Positions 34,815 to 44,621 are shown, counted from the stretch's first letter. The stretch: DNA of 56,845 bases from Sphingobacteriales bacterium (GCA_027484425.1 JAIXSZ010000079.1:1-56845); one strand, 5' to 3'. Made by a program: numbers and translations. Notes: generated by a model not told the origin, from the letters alone.

Positions 34815-36677
34815 ATGATTAATTACTACAAGCAAAATATAAAAAATAACATTACATATTTATTAATAATATTATTCACAATTTTTGTTGCATACTCAAA
34901 GTTGTACTTTGCTGGCTTTCTGTCTTGGGACGATGGAGAATATGTTACGAAAAATGAAGAAATCACTAACATTAGTATAGCTAATATAAAACTATGGTTT
35001 TCAAGCTTTTATGTTGGCAACTATCTTCCATTAACAATGTTATCATATAGTATTGATTATATTATAGGAGGCATCTCACCACTTGTATATCATACTACTA
35101 ATGTACTCATACATTGCATAAATGCAATGTTGATTTTTACACTCTTTAAAAGAATCAATTTATCTGTTCAGATAGCACTACTTGGAACTTTAATTTTTGC
35201 GTTACATCCAATACAAACAGAAAGTGTTTCGTGGATTGCAGAACGAAAAACAGTGCTTAGTGCATTATTTTACTTTATAGCACTTTTACAATACGTAAAG
35301 TATACTGACAAACCAACGAATAAAGGTTTAGTATTATTTACCATTTGTGGTATTGCAGCAATTCTATCAAAGGGAACAACTGTAGCCTTACCTATTAGTT
35401 TATTTGCACTAGACATATGGCTGAATAGAAAGCACTCTAAAAAATTATTTGCCGAAAAAATACCATTATTCATTTCAGCAGGAGTTTTAGGGTATGTAGC
35501 GATTATAGCTCAACAAAGTGGAAAGTTTATGGATGTACACACTCATTACAGCTTAGCGGAGAAGATTTTTTATGCTGGTTATGCATATAGTAGCTATGTA
35601 TTTCATTTTTTAATTCCACTAAAACTTGCAACTATATATCCCTACCCTGAAACCGTAGGGGTAATACAAATTGCAATGGCGATAATCACTATATTCATTT
35701 TATTTACAACTTATTGGTCCTTTAAAAATAATTGGAGATACTTACTTGGTGGCATAATCTTCTTCACCGCAAACATTATATTCTTATTACAGTTGATTTC
35801 GTTTGGTGAAGCTATAATGGCCGATAGATATTTATATATATCTTGTATAGGTATAATTACACCTTTATTGTTTGGTGTTCAAAAATTACTTGCTAATGTA
35901 TCATCGACTAAAATTTCTTTAGTCACGTCTTTGATAGGAGCTATGTTGTTAATATCTACTTTCGTTCGAAACGATACTTGGCTATCTGACACTTCTTTTT
36001 TTAATTCTTTATTAGAGGCTTATCCAGAGTCGGCTGTAGCCCAATATAGCGCTGGCGCTATGTATCTGAAGAATGGCGACATGCAAAATGCTGAAATACA
36101 CTTGAACAAAGCTGTAAGGTTAGACCCTAATAACTATAAAGCTTGGTACAACAAAGGGACACTACACCTGAGGCAAGGAAAAGCTATGGACGCTCTAGAC
36201 GCATTTAATAAAAGTGTAGCAATTAATGGGTATCAAAAAGCACTTTTTTCAAGGGCTGTGTTACATCAGGCCGCAGGAAATGTAGATCTTGCATTAGCCG
36301 ACATAGACGAAATATTAAAAAAACAACCTAATAATGCTAGGGCTTTATGCATAAAAGGTGATTGTATGGAACGTAAAGGTGACAATGAAGCAGCAATTGA
36401 CCTATATAACAAAGCAATAGAATACAATAGTAAAGAACCTTTGTTCTACATGAGAAGAGGTATAGCGTTCAGTAAAATGAAACAATTTTATCTTGCAGCC
36501 GGGGACTTTGATGCTGCTATTTTACTGCAACCTGCAAATGGTGAGCCCTATTACTACAGGGGTATGCTAAAATATCAAGCTGGACAAAACCCTTGTGAGG
36601 ACCTTAAGTTATCGTTACAAAAAGGATACATAAGAGCGAACGATGCATTTAAAAACTTATGTATGAAGAAGAAGTAA
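34815..36677 (+). CDS. GT-C-like integral membrane protein with C-terminal TPR repeats (TMTC-like)
   Basis: Residues about 10-390 hold roughly ten transmembrane helices. A loop after the first has the WDDGEYVTKNEEI motif (acidic residues as in GT-C glycosyltransferases), followed by PLTMLSYSIDYIIGGISPLVYHTTNVLIHCINAMLIF and HPIQTESVSWIAERKTVLSALFYF. The C-terminal part (about 400-620) is a stack of about six TPR units (YKAWYNKGTLHLRQGKAMDALDAFNKSV). This combination is seen in TMTC proteins and Bacteroidota relatives. Likely a membrane mannosyl- or other dolichol-type sugar transferase acting on surface proteins, but donor and acceptor are unknown. Its stop codon abuts that of bshA. Confidence 0.8.
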   Translation: MINYYKQNIKNNITYLLIILFTIFVAYSKLYFAGFLSWDDGEYVTKNEEITNISIANIKLWFSSFYVGNYLPLTMLSYSIDYIIGGISPLVYHTTNVLIHCINAMLIFTLFKRINLSVQIALLGTLIFALHPIQTESVSWIAERKTVLSALFYFIALLQYVKYTDKPTNKGLVLFTICGIAAILSKGTTVALPISLFALDIWLNRKHSKKLFAEKIPLFISAGVLGYVAIIAQQSGKFMDVHTHYSLAEKIFYAGYAYSSYVFHFLIPLKLATIYPYPETVGVIQIAMAIITIFILFTTYWSFKNNWRYLLGGIIFFTANIIFLLQLISFGEAIMADRYLYISCIGIITPLLFGVQKLLANVSSTKISLVTSLIGAMLLISTFVRNDTWLSDTSFFNSLLEAYPESAVAQYSAGAMYLKNGDMQNAEIHLNKAVRLDPNNYKAWYNKGTLHLRQGKAMDALDAFNKSVAINGYQKALFSRAVLHQAAGNVDLALADIDEILKKQPNNARALCIKGDCMERKGDNEAAIDLYNKAIEYNSKEPLFYMRRGIAFSKMKQFYLAAGDFDAAILLQPANGEPYYYRGMLKYQAGQNPCEDLKLSLQKGYIRANDAFKNLCMKKK

Positions 36678-37838
36678 CTAGCTGCATTTTCTGTTCTTTT
36701 TGTAAAGAGCATAGTCATTTATAACCTGAGTATACAACTGTTCATATTGGGGTATGATATGTTGTTTTTCGAACTTGCGGGCGTGGGCAATTGCAGCTTT
36801 TTTAAAGTGAAGCAATCTTTCATCGTCGCCAAGTATGTGTATGGCATTAGCAGCCATCGCATCTGTATCACCCACATCTGACAGGTAACCTGTTTTGCCA
36901 TCCACATTTATTTCGGGCAAACCACCCGCGTTTGTAGATACTACAGGCACACTACACGCCATGGCCTCTAGCGCCGACAGCCCGAAACTTTCGGTAGCAG
37001 AGGGAAGTAGGAACAAGTCAGATATGCTTAAAATTTCGTTGATTTGTTCTTGTTTACCCAGAAACCTTACATCGCTGTATAATCCCATAGACCTTGCCAT
37101 TTCCTCAGCATTTTGCCTTTCTGGTCCGTCACCGATCATCAAAAGCTTTGCAGGTATTACCTTTTTTACTTCAGCAAATATCTTAATAACATCCGGCACT
37201 CGTTTCACACTTCTGAAGTTAGATACGTGTACTAATATACGCTCACCGTCAGGAGCTAACATTTGCTTGAAGTGGTTTTTATCAGTATGATGAAAACGCT
37301 TAACATCTACAAAATTAGGGATTACATGTATGTCTTTTTCAATATTAAATGAGTCAAGCGTTTCTTTCTTCAAGCTATCTGATACTGCAGTAATAGCATC
37401 CGATTCATTGATAGAAAAAGTGACTACAGGCTCATAGGTGGCATCTCTGCCCACAAGTGTGATGTCGGTACCATGTAGTGTGGTGATAAATGGAATGTCC
37501 TTACCTGATTTTTTTAATATTTGCCTTGCAAAATATGCTGCCGAGGCATGTGGAATAGCATAATGGAGATGCAGCAAATCTAACTCTTGATTCACTATCA
37601 CATTTACCATAGCACTAGCTAGTGCAGTTTCGTAAGGTGGAAAATCAAATAAAGGATAAGTAGGAACTTTTACTTCATGAAAATAAATGTTGGGATGAAA
37701 ACCCTGGGTCAACCTTACAGGTTGTTCGTAAGTAATAAAATGAACTTCATAACCTTTATCCGACAAAGCAATGCCAAGTTCCGTTGCTAAAACCCCACTC
37801 CCGCCAAATGTTGGATAACAAACTATTCCTATTTTCAT
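36678..37838 (-). CDS. bshA: N-acetyl-alpha-D-glucosaminyl L-malate synthase BshA
   Basis: This GT4-fold glycosyltransferase makes GlcNAc-malate, the first step in bacillithiol synthesis. It starts MKIGIVCYPTFGGSGVLATELGIALSDKGYEVHFITY, typical for BshA, and has HYAIPHASAAYFARQ, FITTLHGTDITLVGRD, VSNFRSVKRVPDVI and the nucleotide-binding E-x7-E region SATESFGLSALEAMACSVPVVSTNAGGLPE. Length (386) fits the family. No other bsh gene is in the window. The promoter must be in the 370-base gap shared with mrdA. Bacillithiol also links to the thiol/persulfide handling of the sulfur module, though they are not adjacent. Confidence 0.93.
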   Translation of the reverse strand: MKIGIVCYPTFGGSGVLATELGIALSDKGYEVHFITYEQPVRLTQGFHPNIYFHEVKVPTYPLFDFPPYETALASAMVNVIVNQELDLLHLHYAIPHASAAYFARQILKKSGKDIPFITTLHGTDITLVGRDATYEPVVTFSINESDAITAVSDSLKKETLDSFNIEKDIHVIPNFVDVKRFHHTDKNHFKQMLAPDGERILVHVSNFRSVKRVPDVIKIFAEVKKVIPAKLLMIGDGPERQNAEEMARSMGLYSDVRFLGKQEQINEILSISDLFLLPSATESFGLSALEAMACSVPVVSTNAGGLPEINVDGKTGYLSDVGDTDAMAANAIHILGDDERLLHFKKAAIAHARKFEKQHIIPQYEQLYTQVINDYALYKKNRKCS

Positions 37839-38209
37839 TTATTTGCTATGGTTGTTTAAGTGTGAAATGCTGATTATTTAATTCACAGCAAACACACTTT
37901 GCAAATATCACTTTATAAAACCAATGTTACTTGATACTACTATCAGATTTAACGATATAATTTTTTTAGGTTTCTGTTCTTAACATTACTCACAATTAAA
38001 TAGTTTGTGAAATCAACGGACGAAATTTTTGCTAATATTAAATAATAGCACAATTGGTAATTTGTATAAACTTTTTAACACCAAACACAAACATTATTTC
38101 AATATAATTTATACACAATTGTGTTAAAAAAAGTTATTGTGTTACCTCCCAACTGACCATGTATTTATGTTAGGTTTGCATTTGGTTTTCAGTCTATCAA
38201 TTTTCAATT
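37839..38209. other. Divergent intergenic region bshA/mrdA
   Basis: About 370 bases of very AT-rich DNA. The box TAGGTTTG at 38171-38178 fits a Bacteroidota -7 element for mrdA, with a leader of about 25 bases to the ATG at 38210. No clear -33 partner or bshA promoter was assigned. No small gene or hairpin was recognised. Confidence 0.5.
38171..38178 (+). promoter_or_regulatory. Probable -7 box for mrdA-rodA
   Basis: TAGGTTTG matches TAnnTTTG and lies 31 bases before the start codon of the PBP2 gene. The -33 TTTG is not at a standard distance; the nearest TTG is about 31 bases upstream. Confidence 0.4.
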
Positions 38210-40240
38210 ATGTCACTTACCGCAAACCCCCGCCGGTATGTTATCAGCATTATTTTTATTGGAGTAGCAATCATAATGCTGCTTCGGTTATTCTTTTTAC
38301 AAAACTTCGAGCCTAAGTATAAAATTCTAGCAAATGACATTGCTATATATAAAAAGGTGGTTTATCCGCCGAGAGGCGTAATAATTGATAGAAAAGGACG
38401 TACACTTCTATCTAATACACCTATTTATGACTTGATGATAACACCAAAAAATGTGCCCAAAACACTGGATACTAATGAGTTGTGTGCATCATTAAACATA
38501 GATAAAGCTACTTACGAATCAATACTAGGCAAAGTATTGGTAAGGAACCTTGACGTAAGACAAAGCCCATTTATGGAGTTGCTTAACGAAGAACAAACAG
38601 CTCGTTTTCAGGAAAATGCTTACAAATTTCCAGGCTTTGAATTGATAGAAAGAAATATCAGAATATATGAAAAACCGATAGCCGGATTGATGCTGGGCTA
38701 TATAGGCGAAGTATCACCAGAAATGTTAAAAAAGCCCCGTTATGCCACCTACAGACAGGGCGACTATACTGGGCTTAGCGGACTGGAGTTACAATATGAG
38801 GAAGTATTACGTGGACAAAGAGGCGTTCACTATTTGGAAAGAGATAAATTCAACCGACCAAGAGACCCTTATCGCGGCGGAGAGCTAGACAGTCAGGAGA
38901 TATCAGGAAAGCAACTGGAGTTGTACCTAGATATGGAACTACAAGAGTATGCCGAAAAATTAATGGCAAATAAGATAGGTAGTATAGTGGCTATTGACCC
39001 CAAGACAGGTGGTATATTGGCTATGGTTAGCAGCCCAACTTATGACCCAAATTTACTAAGAGGCAAAGCACGCTCTCGAAACTATGCTAAGCTATATAGA
39101 GAAGCCACCAGGCCACTGTTTAACAGAGCAACACAAGCCATGTATCCACCAGGGTCTACAATCAAACCTTTTACAGGACTAGTGGCACTTAACGTAGGTG
39201 CCATCACGCCCAATTACGGCTATCCGTGTCATGGCGGGTATGGTGGCTGTAGTCGTAAAATAGCATGCGAACACAGCGACGCTGGGCATGCTGCCAATTT
39301 CAGAGCTGCACTAGCGCATTCATGCAACTCCTACTTTTGCCATATTTTCAGAATGACGGTAGATAACAATGAAGGTCAAACTGTAAAACAGGGTTTACAA
39401 CTATGGCACGATTATTACACAAGTTTTGCCTACGGGAGACAAACTGGTATAGATATACCCTACGAAGGCAAGGGGCTAGTACCAGACTCAAACTTGTATA
39501 ATAAAATGTACAATAGATCGTGGAATTCTTGCACCATAGTTTTCGTGGGTATGGGGCAAGGCGAGCTATTGCTTACTCCACTGCAAATGGCAAATGGTAT
39601 GTGCATTATAGCAAATAAGGGGTACTACTACACACCTCACTTTGTGAAGTCGATAGGCAAAAATGAAAAAGATACACTCCTACGAAAATATCAAGAAAAA
39701 CATGTAGTGCTCAATATACCAGATACGACCTTCACAATAGTGCAGCAAGCTATGCAGGATGTGGTAGACCATGGTACTGCCGGTGGTGCCAAAATAGAGG
39801 GAATAACAGTGTGTGCCAAAACAGGAACGGCAGAAAACAAAGCGGTAGTAAATGGTGAAGTGATAAAAATGCAAAACCATTCCATGTTCGTGGCTTTTGC
39901 TCCTCGCGAGAATCCTAGAATTGCAATTGCTGTAGCCATCGAAAATTCGGGATATGGCGCCACATGGGCTGCTCCTATAGCTAGTTTGGTAATGGAAAAA
40001 TACCTGAAAGATAGTGTTACCTATAAAAGGAAAGCTGTAGAAGATAAAATGATGAATGCAAAACTAATAAACAGGTATGTGTACACCATAGACTCTGTAA
40101 TTAGGCTGCGCGACCAAATGGTATATGAAGCTAAAGTAGAACGTAAACGTAAAAAAGATAGCATAAACAACGCAGAGACCAACGCACTATATAACAAATG
40201 GATAAACTATAAACTCAAAAGCAAAAAAGGAATTAATTAA
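38210..40240 (+). CDS. mrdA: Penicillin-binding protein 2 (elongasome transpeptidase)
   Basis: Class B PBP of the cell-elongation machinery. A short cytoplasmic N-terminus and one transmembrane helix (YVISIIFIGVAIIMLLRLFFL) precede the dimerisation/pedestal domain and the transpeptidase domain. The active-site motifs are S316-T-I-K319 in PPGSTIKPF, SCN in AHSCNSYF, and KTG in CAKTGTAEN. A cysteine-rich insert (CHGGYGGCSRKIACEHSDAGH) lies before the SCN motif and is common in Bacteroidota PBP2. The C-terminal tail is basic (KVERKRKKDS). rodA begins 3 bases after its stop, so the two are one operon. Confidence 0.94.
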   Translation: MSLTANPRRYVISIIFIGVAIIMLLRLFFLQNFEPKYKILANDIAIYKKVVYPPRGVIIDRKGRTLLSNTPIYDLMITPKNVPKTLDTNELCASLNIDKATYESILGKVLVRNLDVRQSPFMELLNEEQTARFQENAYKFPGFELIERNIRIYEKPIAGLMLGYIGEVSPEMLKKPRYATYRQGDYTGLSGLELQYEEVLRGQRGVHYLERDKFNRPRDPYRGGELDSQEISGKQLELYLDMELQEYAEKLMANKIGSIVAIDPKTGGILAMVSSPTYDPNLLRGKARSRNYAKLYREATRPLFNRATQAMYPPGSTIKPFTGLVALNVGAITPNYGYPCHGGYGGCSRKIACEHSDAGHAANFRAALAHSCNSYFCHIFRMTVDNNEGQTVKQGLQLWHDYYTSFAYGRQTGIDIPYEGKGLVPDSNLYNKMYNRSWNSCTIVFVGMGQGELLLTPLQMANGMCIIANKGYYYTPHFVKSIGKNEKDTLLRKYQEKHVVLNIPDTTFTIVQQAMQDVVDHGTAGGAKIEGITVCAKTGTAENKAVVNGEVIKMQNHSMFVAFAPRENPRIAIAVAIENSGYGATWAAPIASLVMEKYLKDSVTYKRKAVEDKMMNAKLINRYVYTIDSVIRLRDQMVYEAKVERKRKKDSINNAETNALYNKWINYKLKSKKGIN

Positions 40241-40243
40241 TAT

Positions 40244-41572
40244 ATGAGTACCCTTCGCAAATCATTGTTCAATAGGCTAGATGGAATAGTATTGCTGCTT
40301 TATATCATGCTCGTTACCATTGGGGTGCTAGCAATATTTTCAGTAGAGCATCGTACTACAGATACGTCTTTGATAATGATGAACAAAAGCTACATGCGGC
40401 AGGTAATCTGGTTGGGCTATTCATTGTTCGTAGGTTTTATCATCATTCTTACTGACAGTAAGTTCTTTTCTTCATTTGCTTTTTTACTATATACCATTTG
40501 CATTGCAGTGCTCATAATCACCATCTTTGCTGGAGTAGACGTAAAAGGGTCTAGATCTTGGCTGGGTGTAGGCAGTTTTAGATTTCAGCCTGGTGAAGTT
40601 GCAAAAATTTTTACCTCTTTGGCTTTGGCCAAGTTTTTATCGCTCAACGAAACAAACTTCAAAAAACTAAAAAACAGATTTATAGGTGCGGCTATAGCGC
40701 TTACCCCAGCAGTACTAATTTTATTGCAAAAGGAAACAGGCCTTGCGCTTGTCTACTTCACTTTTTTTCTCGTCATGTATCGCGAAGGATTACCTAATGC
40801 AATTTTGCTTATCGGCTTTGGCGCCGTTGCACTTGTACTTACTACTTTGTTAATAGACAGAACCACACTTGCCATTATTCTCACTGGTCTTACTTTACTA
40901 ATTGGCTATATAGTAAGGAATACATTAAAACGTAAAATTGGAGCGAGAATCATACTAATTAGTGCATGGATGGTTTCGATAATATTTTCACAAATAGCTG
41001 TTCCATTTGTATTCAAAAATGTGCTTCAAAAACACCAAATAGAACGTATTTACTCTATGATAGGTATAGAAGTACCTAACGAGTACAACAAAACATTTGC
41101 ACCTGGCGACGAGAAAAAAGAGAAAACCAATAGCTCAGAGTATAACGTTCTTCAATCAAAAATTGCAATAGGTTCAGGAGGTATGTTTGGCAAGGGATAT
41201 CTAAATGGCACCTCAACAAAAAATCAATTCGTACCAGAGCAAAATACAGATTTCATATTTTGTGCTGTGGGTGAGCAATTCGGTTTTGTAGGGAGTGCGA
41301 TATTAATAATCATATACATCAGTTTAATGCTGCGTATCATTCATTTGGGCGAGCGACAGCGGTCAGATTTCACCAGAATTTATGCCTACTGTGTGGCTTG
41401 TATACTTTTCTTTCACTTTGCTGTAAATATATCTATGACCATTGGCCTTGCACCCGTTATCGGCATTACCCTACCCTTTATTAGCTATGGAGGTTCTTCC
41501 TTATTATCATTTAGTATTCTCATTTTTATATTAGTTCGCCTTGATGCTGACAGGCAAGTCCTGATCAGATAA
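40244..41572 (+). CDS. rodA: Rod-shape-determining glycosyltransferase RodA (SEDS family)
   Basis: Ten or so transmembrane helices, SEDS family peptidoglycan polymerase. Family signatures: GSRSWLGVGSFRFQPGEVAKI (with the conserved acidic region of the essential periplasmic loop), PEQNTDFIF and GLAPVIGITLPFISYGGSSLL near the C-terminus. It extends glycan strands using lipid II, with crosslinking by PBP2 encoded immediately upstream, 3 bases apart. A long hydrophilic loop (about 280-310, with FAPGDEKKEKTNSSEYN) is larger than in E. coli, as often in Bacteroidota. Confidence 0.94.
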   Translation: MSTLRKSLFNRLDGIVLLLYIMLVTIGVLAIFSVEHRTTDTSLIMMNKSYMRQVIWLGYSLFVGFIIILTDSKFFSSFAFLLYTICIAVLIITIFAGVDVKGSRSWLGVGSFRFQPGEVAKIFTSLALAKFLSLNETNFKKLKNRFIGAAIALTPAVLILLQKETGLALVYFTFFLVMYREGLPNAILLIGFGAVALVLTTLLIDRTTLAIILTGLTLLIGYIVRNTLKRKIGARIILISAWMVSIIFSQIAVPFVFKNVLQKHQIERIYSMIGIEVPNEYNKTFAPGDEKKEKTNSSEYNVLQSKIAIGSGGMFGKGYLNGTSTKNQFVPEQNTDFIFCAVGEQFGFVGSAILIIIYISLMLRIIHLGERQRSDFTRIYAYCVACILFFHFAVNISMTIGLAPVIGITLPFISYGGSSLLSFSILIFILVRLDADRQVLIR

Positions 41573-41614
41573 AAAGCAAAAGACAAAAAATAATCCCTAA
41601 TATTTACTTAGCTT

Positions 41615-42361
41615 ATGCCAATAATACATCCATTATCTGAAGGGGTTTTTACAATAGGACATGACAAAGAGTTTGTACCATTTAATGAAGAAACAGATGA
41701 ACTAAATGATCGTCCTGTGGGTTCTTTGCTCGTAGAAGTACAACCTTTTTTGGTAGTAACTAAAAACGATGTCATTATTCTCGATACTGGCCTGGGCTTC
41801 AGAACACAGGACGGTGTGTTACAAATACATCACAATCTCCGTCAGCACGGGTATGAGCCTGCTCAAGTTACTAAGGTACTGTTATCTCATTTGCACAAGG
41901 ATCATGCAGGATGTTTAGTGTTTACCGACAATAATGGTATGACGCATACTACGTTTCCCAATGCCGACTACTATATTTATCGGCAAGAAGCTGATTTTGC
42001 ACTTAGAAAAGGCCTACCATCCTACTACCCTCATGATATTGAACCATTACTATCAACAAATCAGGTCCGCTGGATAGATGGTACAACAGGCGCTATAGAT
42101 GGATATATCACTTACATGCATTCTGGTGGACATTGTCCACAACACATAGTGTATCTAATAGAGGAAGATGGTGAGAAACTTTTCTTTGGTGGTGACGAGG
42201 CACCACAGTTGAAACAGTTGAAAATGAAATATGTGGCAAAATATGACTATGACGGCAAAAAAGCTATGCAACTAAGAGAGCAATATGCCGAACGAGGAAG
42301 AAGCGAAAACTGGAAGTTCATGTTCTACCATGATGTAAAAACACCAATTTCTAGTCTATAA
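41615..42361 (+). CDS. MBL-fold metallo-hydrolase
   Basis: A metallo-beta-lactamase-fold hydrolase of about 248 residues with the metal motif SHLHKDHAG (HxHxDH), a Gly-His-like second region (HSGGHCPQH), a third ligand region FFGGDEAPQ and a C-terminal FYHDVKTPISSL. The substrate is unknown; relatives include quorum-quenching lactonases and glyoxalase-like enzymes. It follows rodA on the same strand after 42 bases but probably has no functional link to cell wall synthesis. Its stop converges on a secreted-protein gene at 42363 with 1 base between. Confidence 0.88.
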   Translation: MPIIHPLSEGVFTIGHDKEFVPFNEETDELNDRPVGSLLVEVQPFLVVTKNDVIILDTGLGFRTQDGVLQIHHNLRQHGYEPAQVTKVLLSHLHKDHAGCLVFTDNNGMTHTTFPNADYYIYRQEADFALRKGLPSYYPHDIEPLLSTNQVRWIDGTTGAIDGYITYMHSGGHCPQHIVYLIEEDGEKLFFGGDEAPQLKQLKMKYVAKYDYDGKKAMQLREQYAERGRSENWKFMFYHDVKTPISSL

Positions 42362-42362
42362 C

Positions 42363-42908
42363 TTATTTGCCTTCGTGTTTGGCCTCTTTAATGCACTTTG
42401 CAAATTGCAACATAGTAGCTGATAATGCAGGTGGCACAGCTACTTCTTGGGAGGCCAATGTAAACTTAGTGATTTTCTTTGAAGCAATGTCATTCAAGGA
42501 TTCCGCAGGAACAGTGTAAAACACATACCTTATTGCTTCAGCTCTGTCTTGAGTATAGTCGTGCAATATTTCAATTTCTTCGTCAGTGATCTTAGAATTA
42601 TCATCAAATTCTATGACCATTTTTTTCTCTTGCTTCTCTGTTCTGCTCGTATCGCCCGACAATGTATATATATCATCTAGCTGGCAAACAACTTTAAAAA
42701 CCACTACATAGTTGTCAAATGGGTAATCTTCATCGATACTTACACTTCGTTTAATAGATATCATTGGCATTTCATCACCCTTTACTGGGGTGGAATAATC
42801 CCACTGTAGCTTGTTATCTGCAACTTCTTTTTTTATTTGCTTGCAAACATCCTGCGCATTCACTGTCGAAGAAACAAGTAAAGCGACTAAAGCATATAGT
42901 AATTTCAT
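42363..42908 (-). CDS. Secreted protein of unknown function
   Basis: A signal peptide (MKLLYALVALLVSSTVNAQ) precedes a mature domain of about 160 residues with mixed alpha/beta character and acidic stretches (EFDDNSKITDEEIEILHDYTQ). There are three cysteines, one in QDVCKQ, one in KVVCQLDD and one in QFAKCIK. No known family was recognised. It converges on the MBL gene. An upstream gap of about 230 bases holds its promoter and that of the biotin carboxylase gene. Confidence 0.65.
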   Translation of the reverse strand: MKLLYALVALLVSSTVNAQDVCKQIKKEVADNKLQWDYSTPVKGDEMPMISIKRSVSIDEDYPFDNYVVVFKVVCQLDDIYTLSGDTSRTEKQEKKMVIEFDDNSKITDEEIEILHDYTQDRAEAIRYVFYTVPAESLNDIASKKITKFTLASQEVAVPPALSATMLQFAKCIKEAKHEGK

Positions 42909-43142
42909 GTTTTACAGAAGTTGATTTTCTGCCATAAATATACAGGTATATCACAAAAGTTCAAAAAGTATTAGTCCAGTTTACTTTTTTGCCTGTAGCC
43001 AATCAAGTATCTCGACAGGACGTACAAAAATTGATAGTAAAATAAATTCTCCCTACCTTAGCCCTTTATTGTTTGCCTGTACAGAAACGCTTAAAGATCA
43101 AATAGATATCTAGCTAGTCTGTTTTAAAATATCAAAACCTGA

Positions 43143-44621
43143 ATGCAAAAAATACTTATTGCCAATCGTGGCGAGATAGCAATGCGCGTAATGCGCACTG
43201 CACGTGAAATGGGTATAAAAACCGTAGCAGTTTTTTCAGAAGCCGACAGAAACATGCCATTTGTAAGATATGCAGATGAGGCGGTATGTATTGGTCCTGC
43301 TCTGTCCTCACAATCCTACCTCAGAGCAGATAAAATTATAGAGGTCGCCCTAAAAACTGGAGCAGAGGGCATACACCCAGGTTACGGCTTTCTGAGTGAA
43401 AACGCTTCTTTTTCCAAAGCAGTATCTGACGCGGGCCTTATTTTCATAGGGCCTTCCGCTCATTCTATTGAAGTAATGGGTAGTAAAATAGGTGCTAAAC
43501 AAGCAGCCAAAAAGTTTAATGTACCAATGGTACCGGGTACAGAAGAACCAGTCAAAGATATTGAAGAAGCCCGCAACATAGCTCGCAGCATAGGGTATCC
43601 TATATTAGTAAAAGCTTCTGCGGGGGGGGGGGGCAAGGGAATGAGAGTGGTGAACAATGATGAAGAATTTGAAGAACAAGTGCGTGCAGCCAAAAGCGAG
43701 GCATTGAATTCATTTAGCAACGATGATGTCTTTATTGAAAAGTATGTAGGTTCTCCCAAGCACATAGAAATACAACTAATGGGAGACCAGCATGGTAACT
43801 ATGTTTATTTGTTCGAACGTGAATGTAGCATACAACGCAGGCACCAAAAGCTTATAGAAGAAGCTCCTTCTAGCTGCCTAACACCTGAAATAAGACAAGC
43901 AATGGGCGAATGTGCCATAGCTGCTGCGCGCTCATGCAACTACTATGGTGCTGGCACTGTAGAATTTCTGGTCGATGAGCAATTGAACTTTTACTTTCTG
44001 GAGATGAATACCCGCTTGCAGGTAGAACATTGTGTAACTGAAATGATAACTGGTATTGACTTGGTTAAAGAACAAATCAATGTTGCACGCGGTCAGAAAC
44101 TTTCTTTTAGTCAGGAAGATTTGAAAATTAACGGTCATTCTATCGAATTGAGGGTATGCACTGAAGATCCATATAACAACTTCCTACCAGATACGGGAAA
44201 ACTGGAAATGTACCAACCACCCAAAGGCCCTGGTGTAAGGGTTGATGATGCCTATGAAGAGGGAATGGATATTCCTATATTTTACGACCCAATGATAGCC
44301 AAGCTCATAGTGCACGCACCTACTAGGCACGAAGCAATAGAAAGACTGTGCAGAGCAATAGACGAATACTACATAAAAGGCATAAAAACCACCTTACCAT
44401 TTGGCAAATGGGCTGTTCAGACAACACCTTTTAGAGAAGGCAATTTTGACACAAAGTTCATTGATAAGTACTTTAAACCTGAATATTTGAGCGTAGATAA
44501 TCCTGAAAGCGAAGAAGTAGCTGCTTTATTGTCTGCTCATATTTGGCAAAATCATAAAAAGCCAGAAGTTGTACTGTCAGCTACCAGTTCTATAAACAAA
44601 TGGAAAATAAACAGAAAATAA
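43143..44621 (+). CDS. accC: Biotin carboxylase subunit (acetyl- or acyl-CoA carboxylase)
   Basis: ATP-grasp biotin carboxylase. N-terminal MQKILIANRGEIAMRVMRTAREMGI, ATP loop KASAGGGGKGM (A160-G161-G162-G163-G164-K165), the MEMNTRLQVEHCVTEMITGIDLV active site and C-terminal LRVCTEDP fold are all present. It carboxylates biotin on a carrier protein using ATP and bicarbonate. The 492-residue length and C-terminal NKWKINRK tail are typical for Bacteroidota forms that belong to acyl-CoA carboxylase, so the partner might be propionyl-CoA rather than acetyl-CoA. No carrier or carboxyltransferase gene is nearby. The glycine loop is encoded by a run of 12 G. Confidence 0.9.
   Translation: MQKILIANRGEIAMRVMRTAREMGIKTVAVFSEADRNMPFVRYADEAVCIGPALSSQSYLRADKIIEVALKTGAEGIHPGYGFLSENASFSKAVSDAGLIFIGPSAHSIEVMGSKIGAKQAAKKFNVPMVPGTEEPVKDIEEARNIARSIGYPILVKASAGGGGKGMRVVNNDEEFEEQVRAAKSEALNSFSNDDVFIEKYVGSPKHIEIQLMGDQHGNYVYLFERECSIQRRHQKLIEEAPSSCLTPEIRQAMGECAIAAARSCNYYGAGTVEFLVDEQLNFYFLEMNTRLQVEHCVTEMITGIDLVKEQINVARGQKLSFSQEDLKINGHSIELRVCTEDPYNNFLPDTGKLEMYQPPKGPGVRVDDAYEEGMDIPIFYDPMIAKLIVHAPTRHEAIERLCRAIDEYYIKGIKTTLPFGKWAVQTTPFREGNFDTKFIDKYFKPEYLSVDNPESEEVAALLSAHIWQNHKKPEVVLSATSSINKWKINRK
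43622..43633 (+). repeat. 12-base G homopolymer inside accC
   Basis: The run GGGGGGGGGGGG encodes three consecutive GGG glycines of the ATP loop plus parts of the flanking codons (A160 to G164). GGG is otherwise rare in this AT-rich gene, where glycine is usually GGT, GGC or GGA. Slippage by one base would shift the frame after residue 160. Confidence 0.9.
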
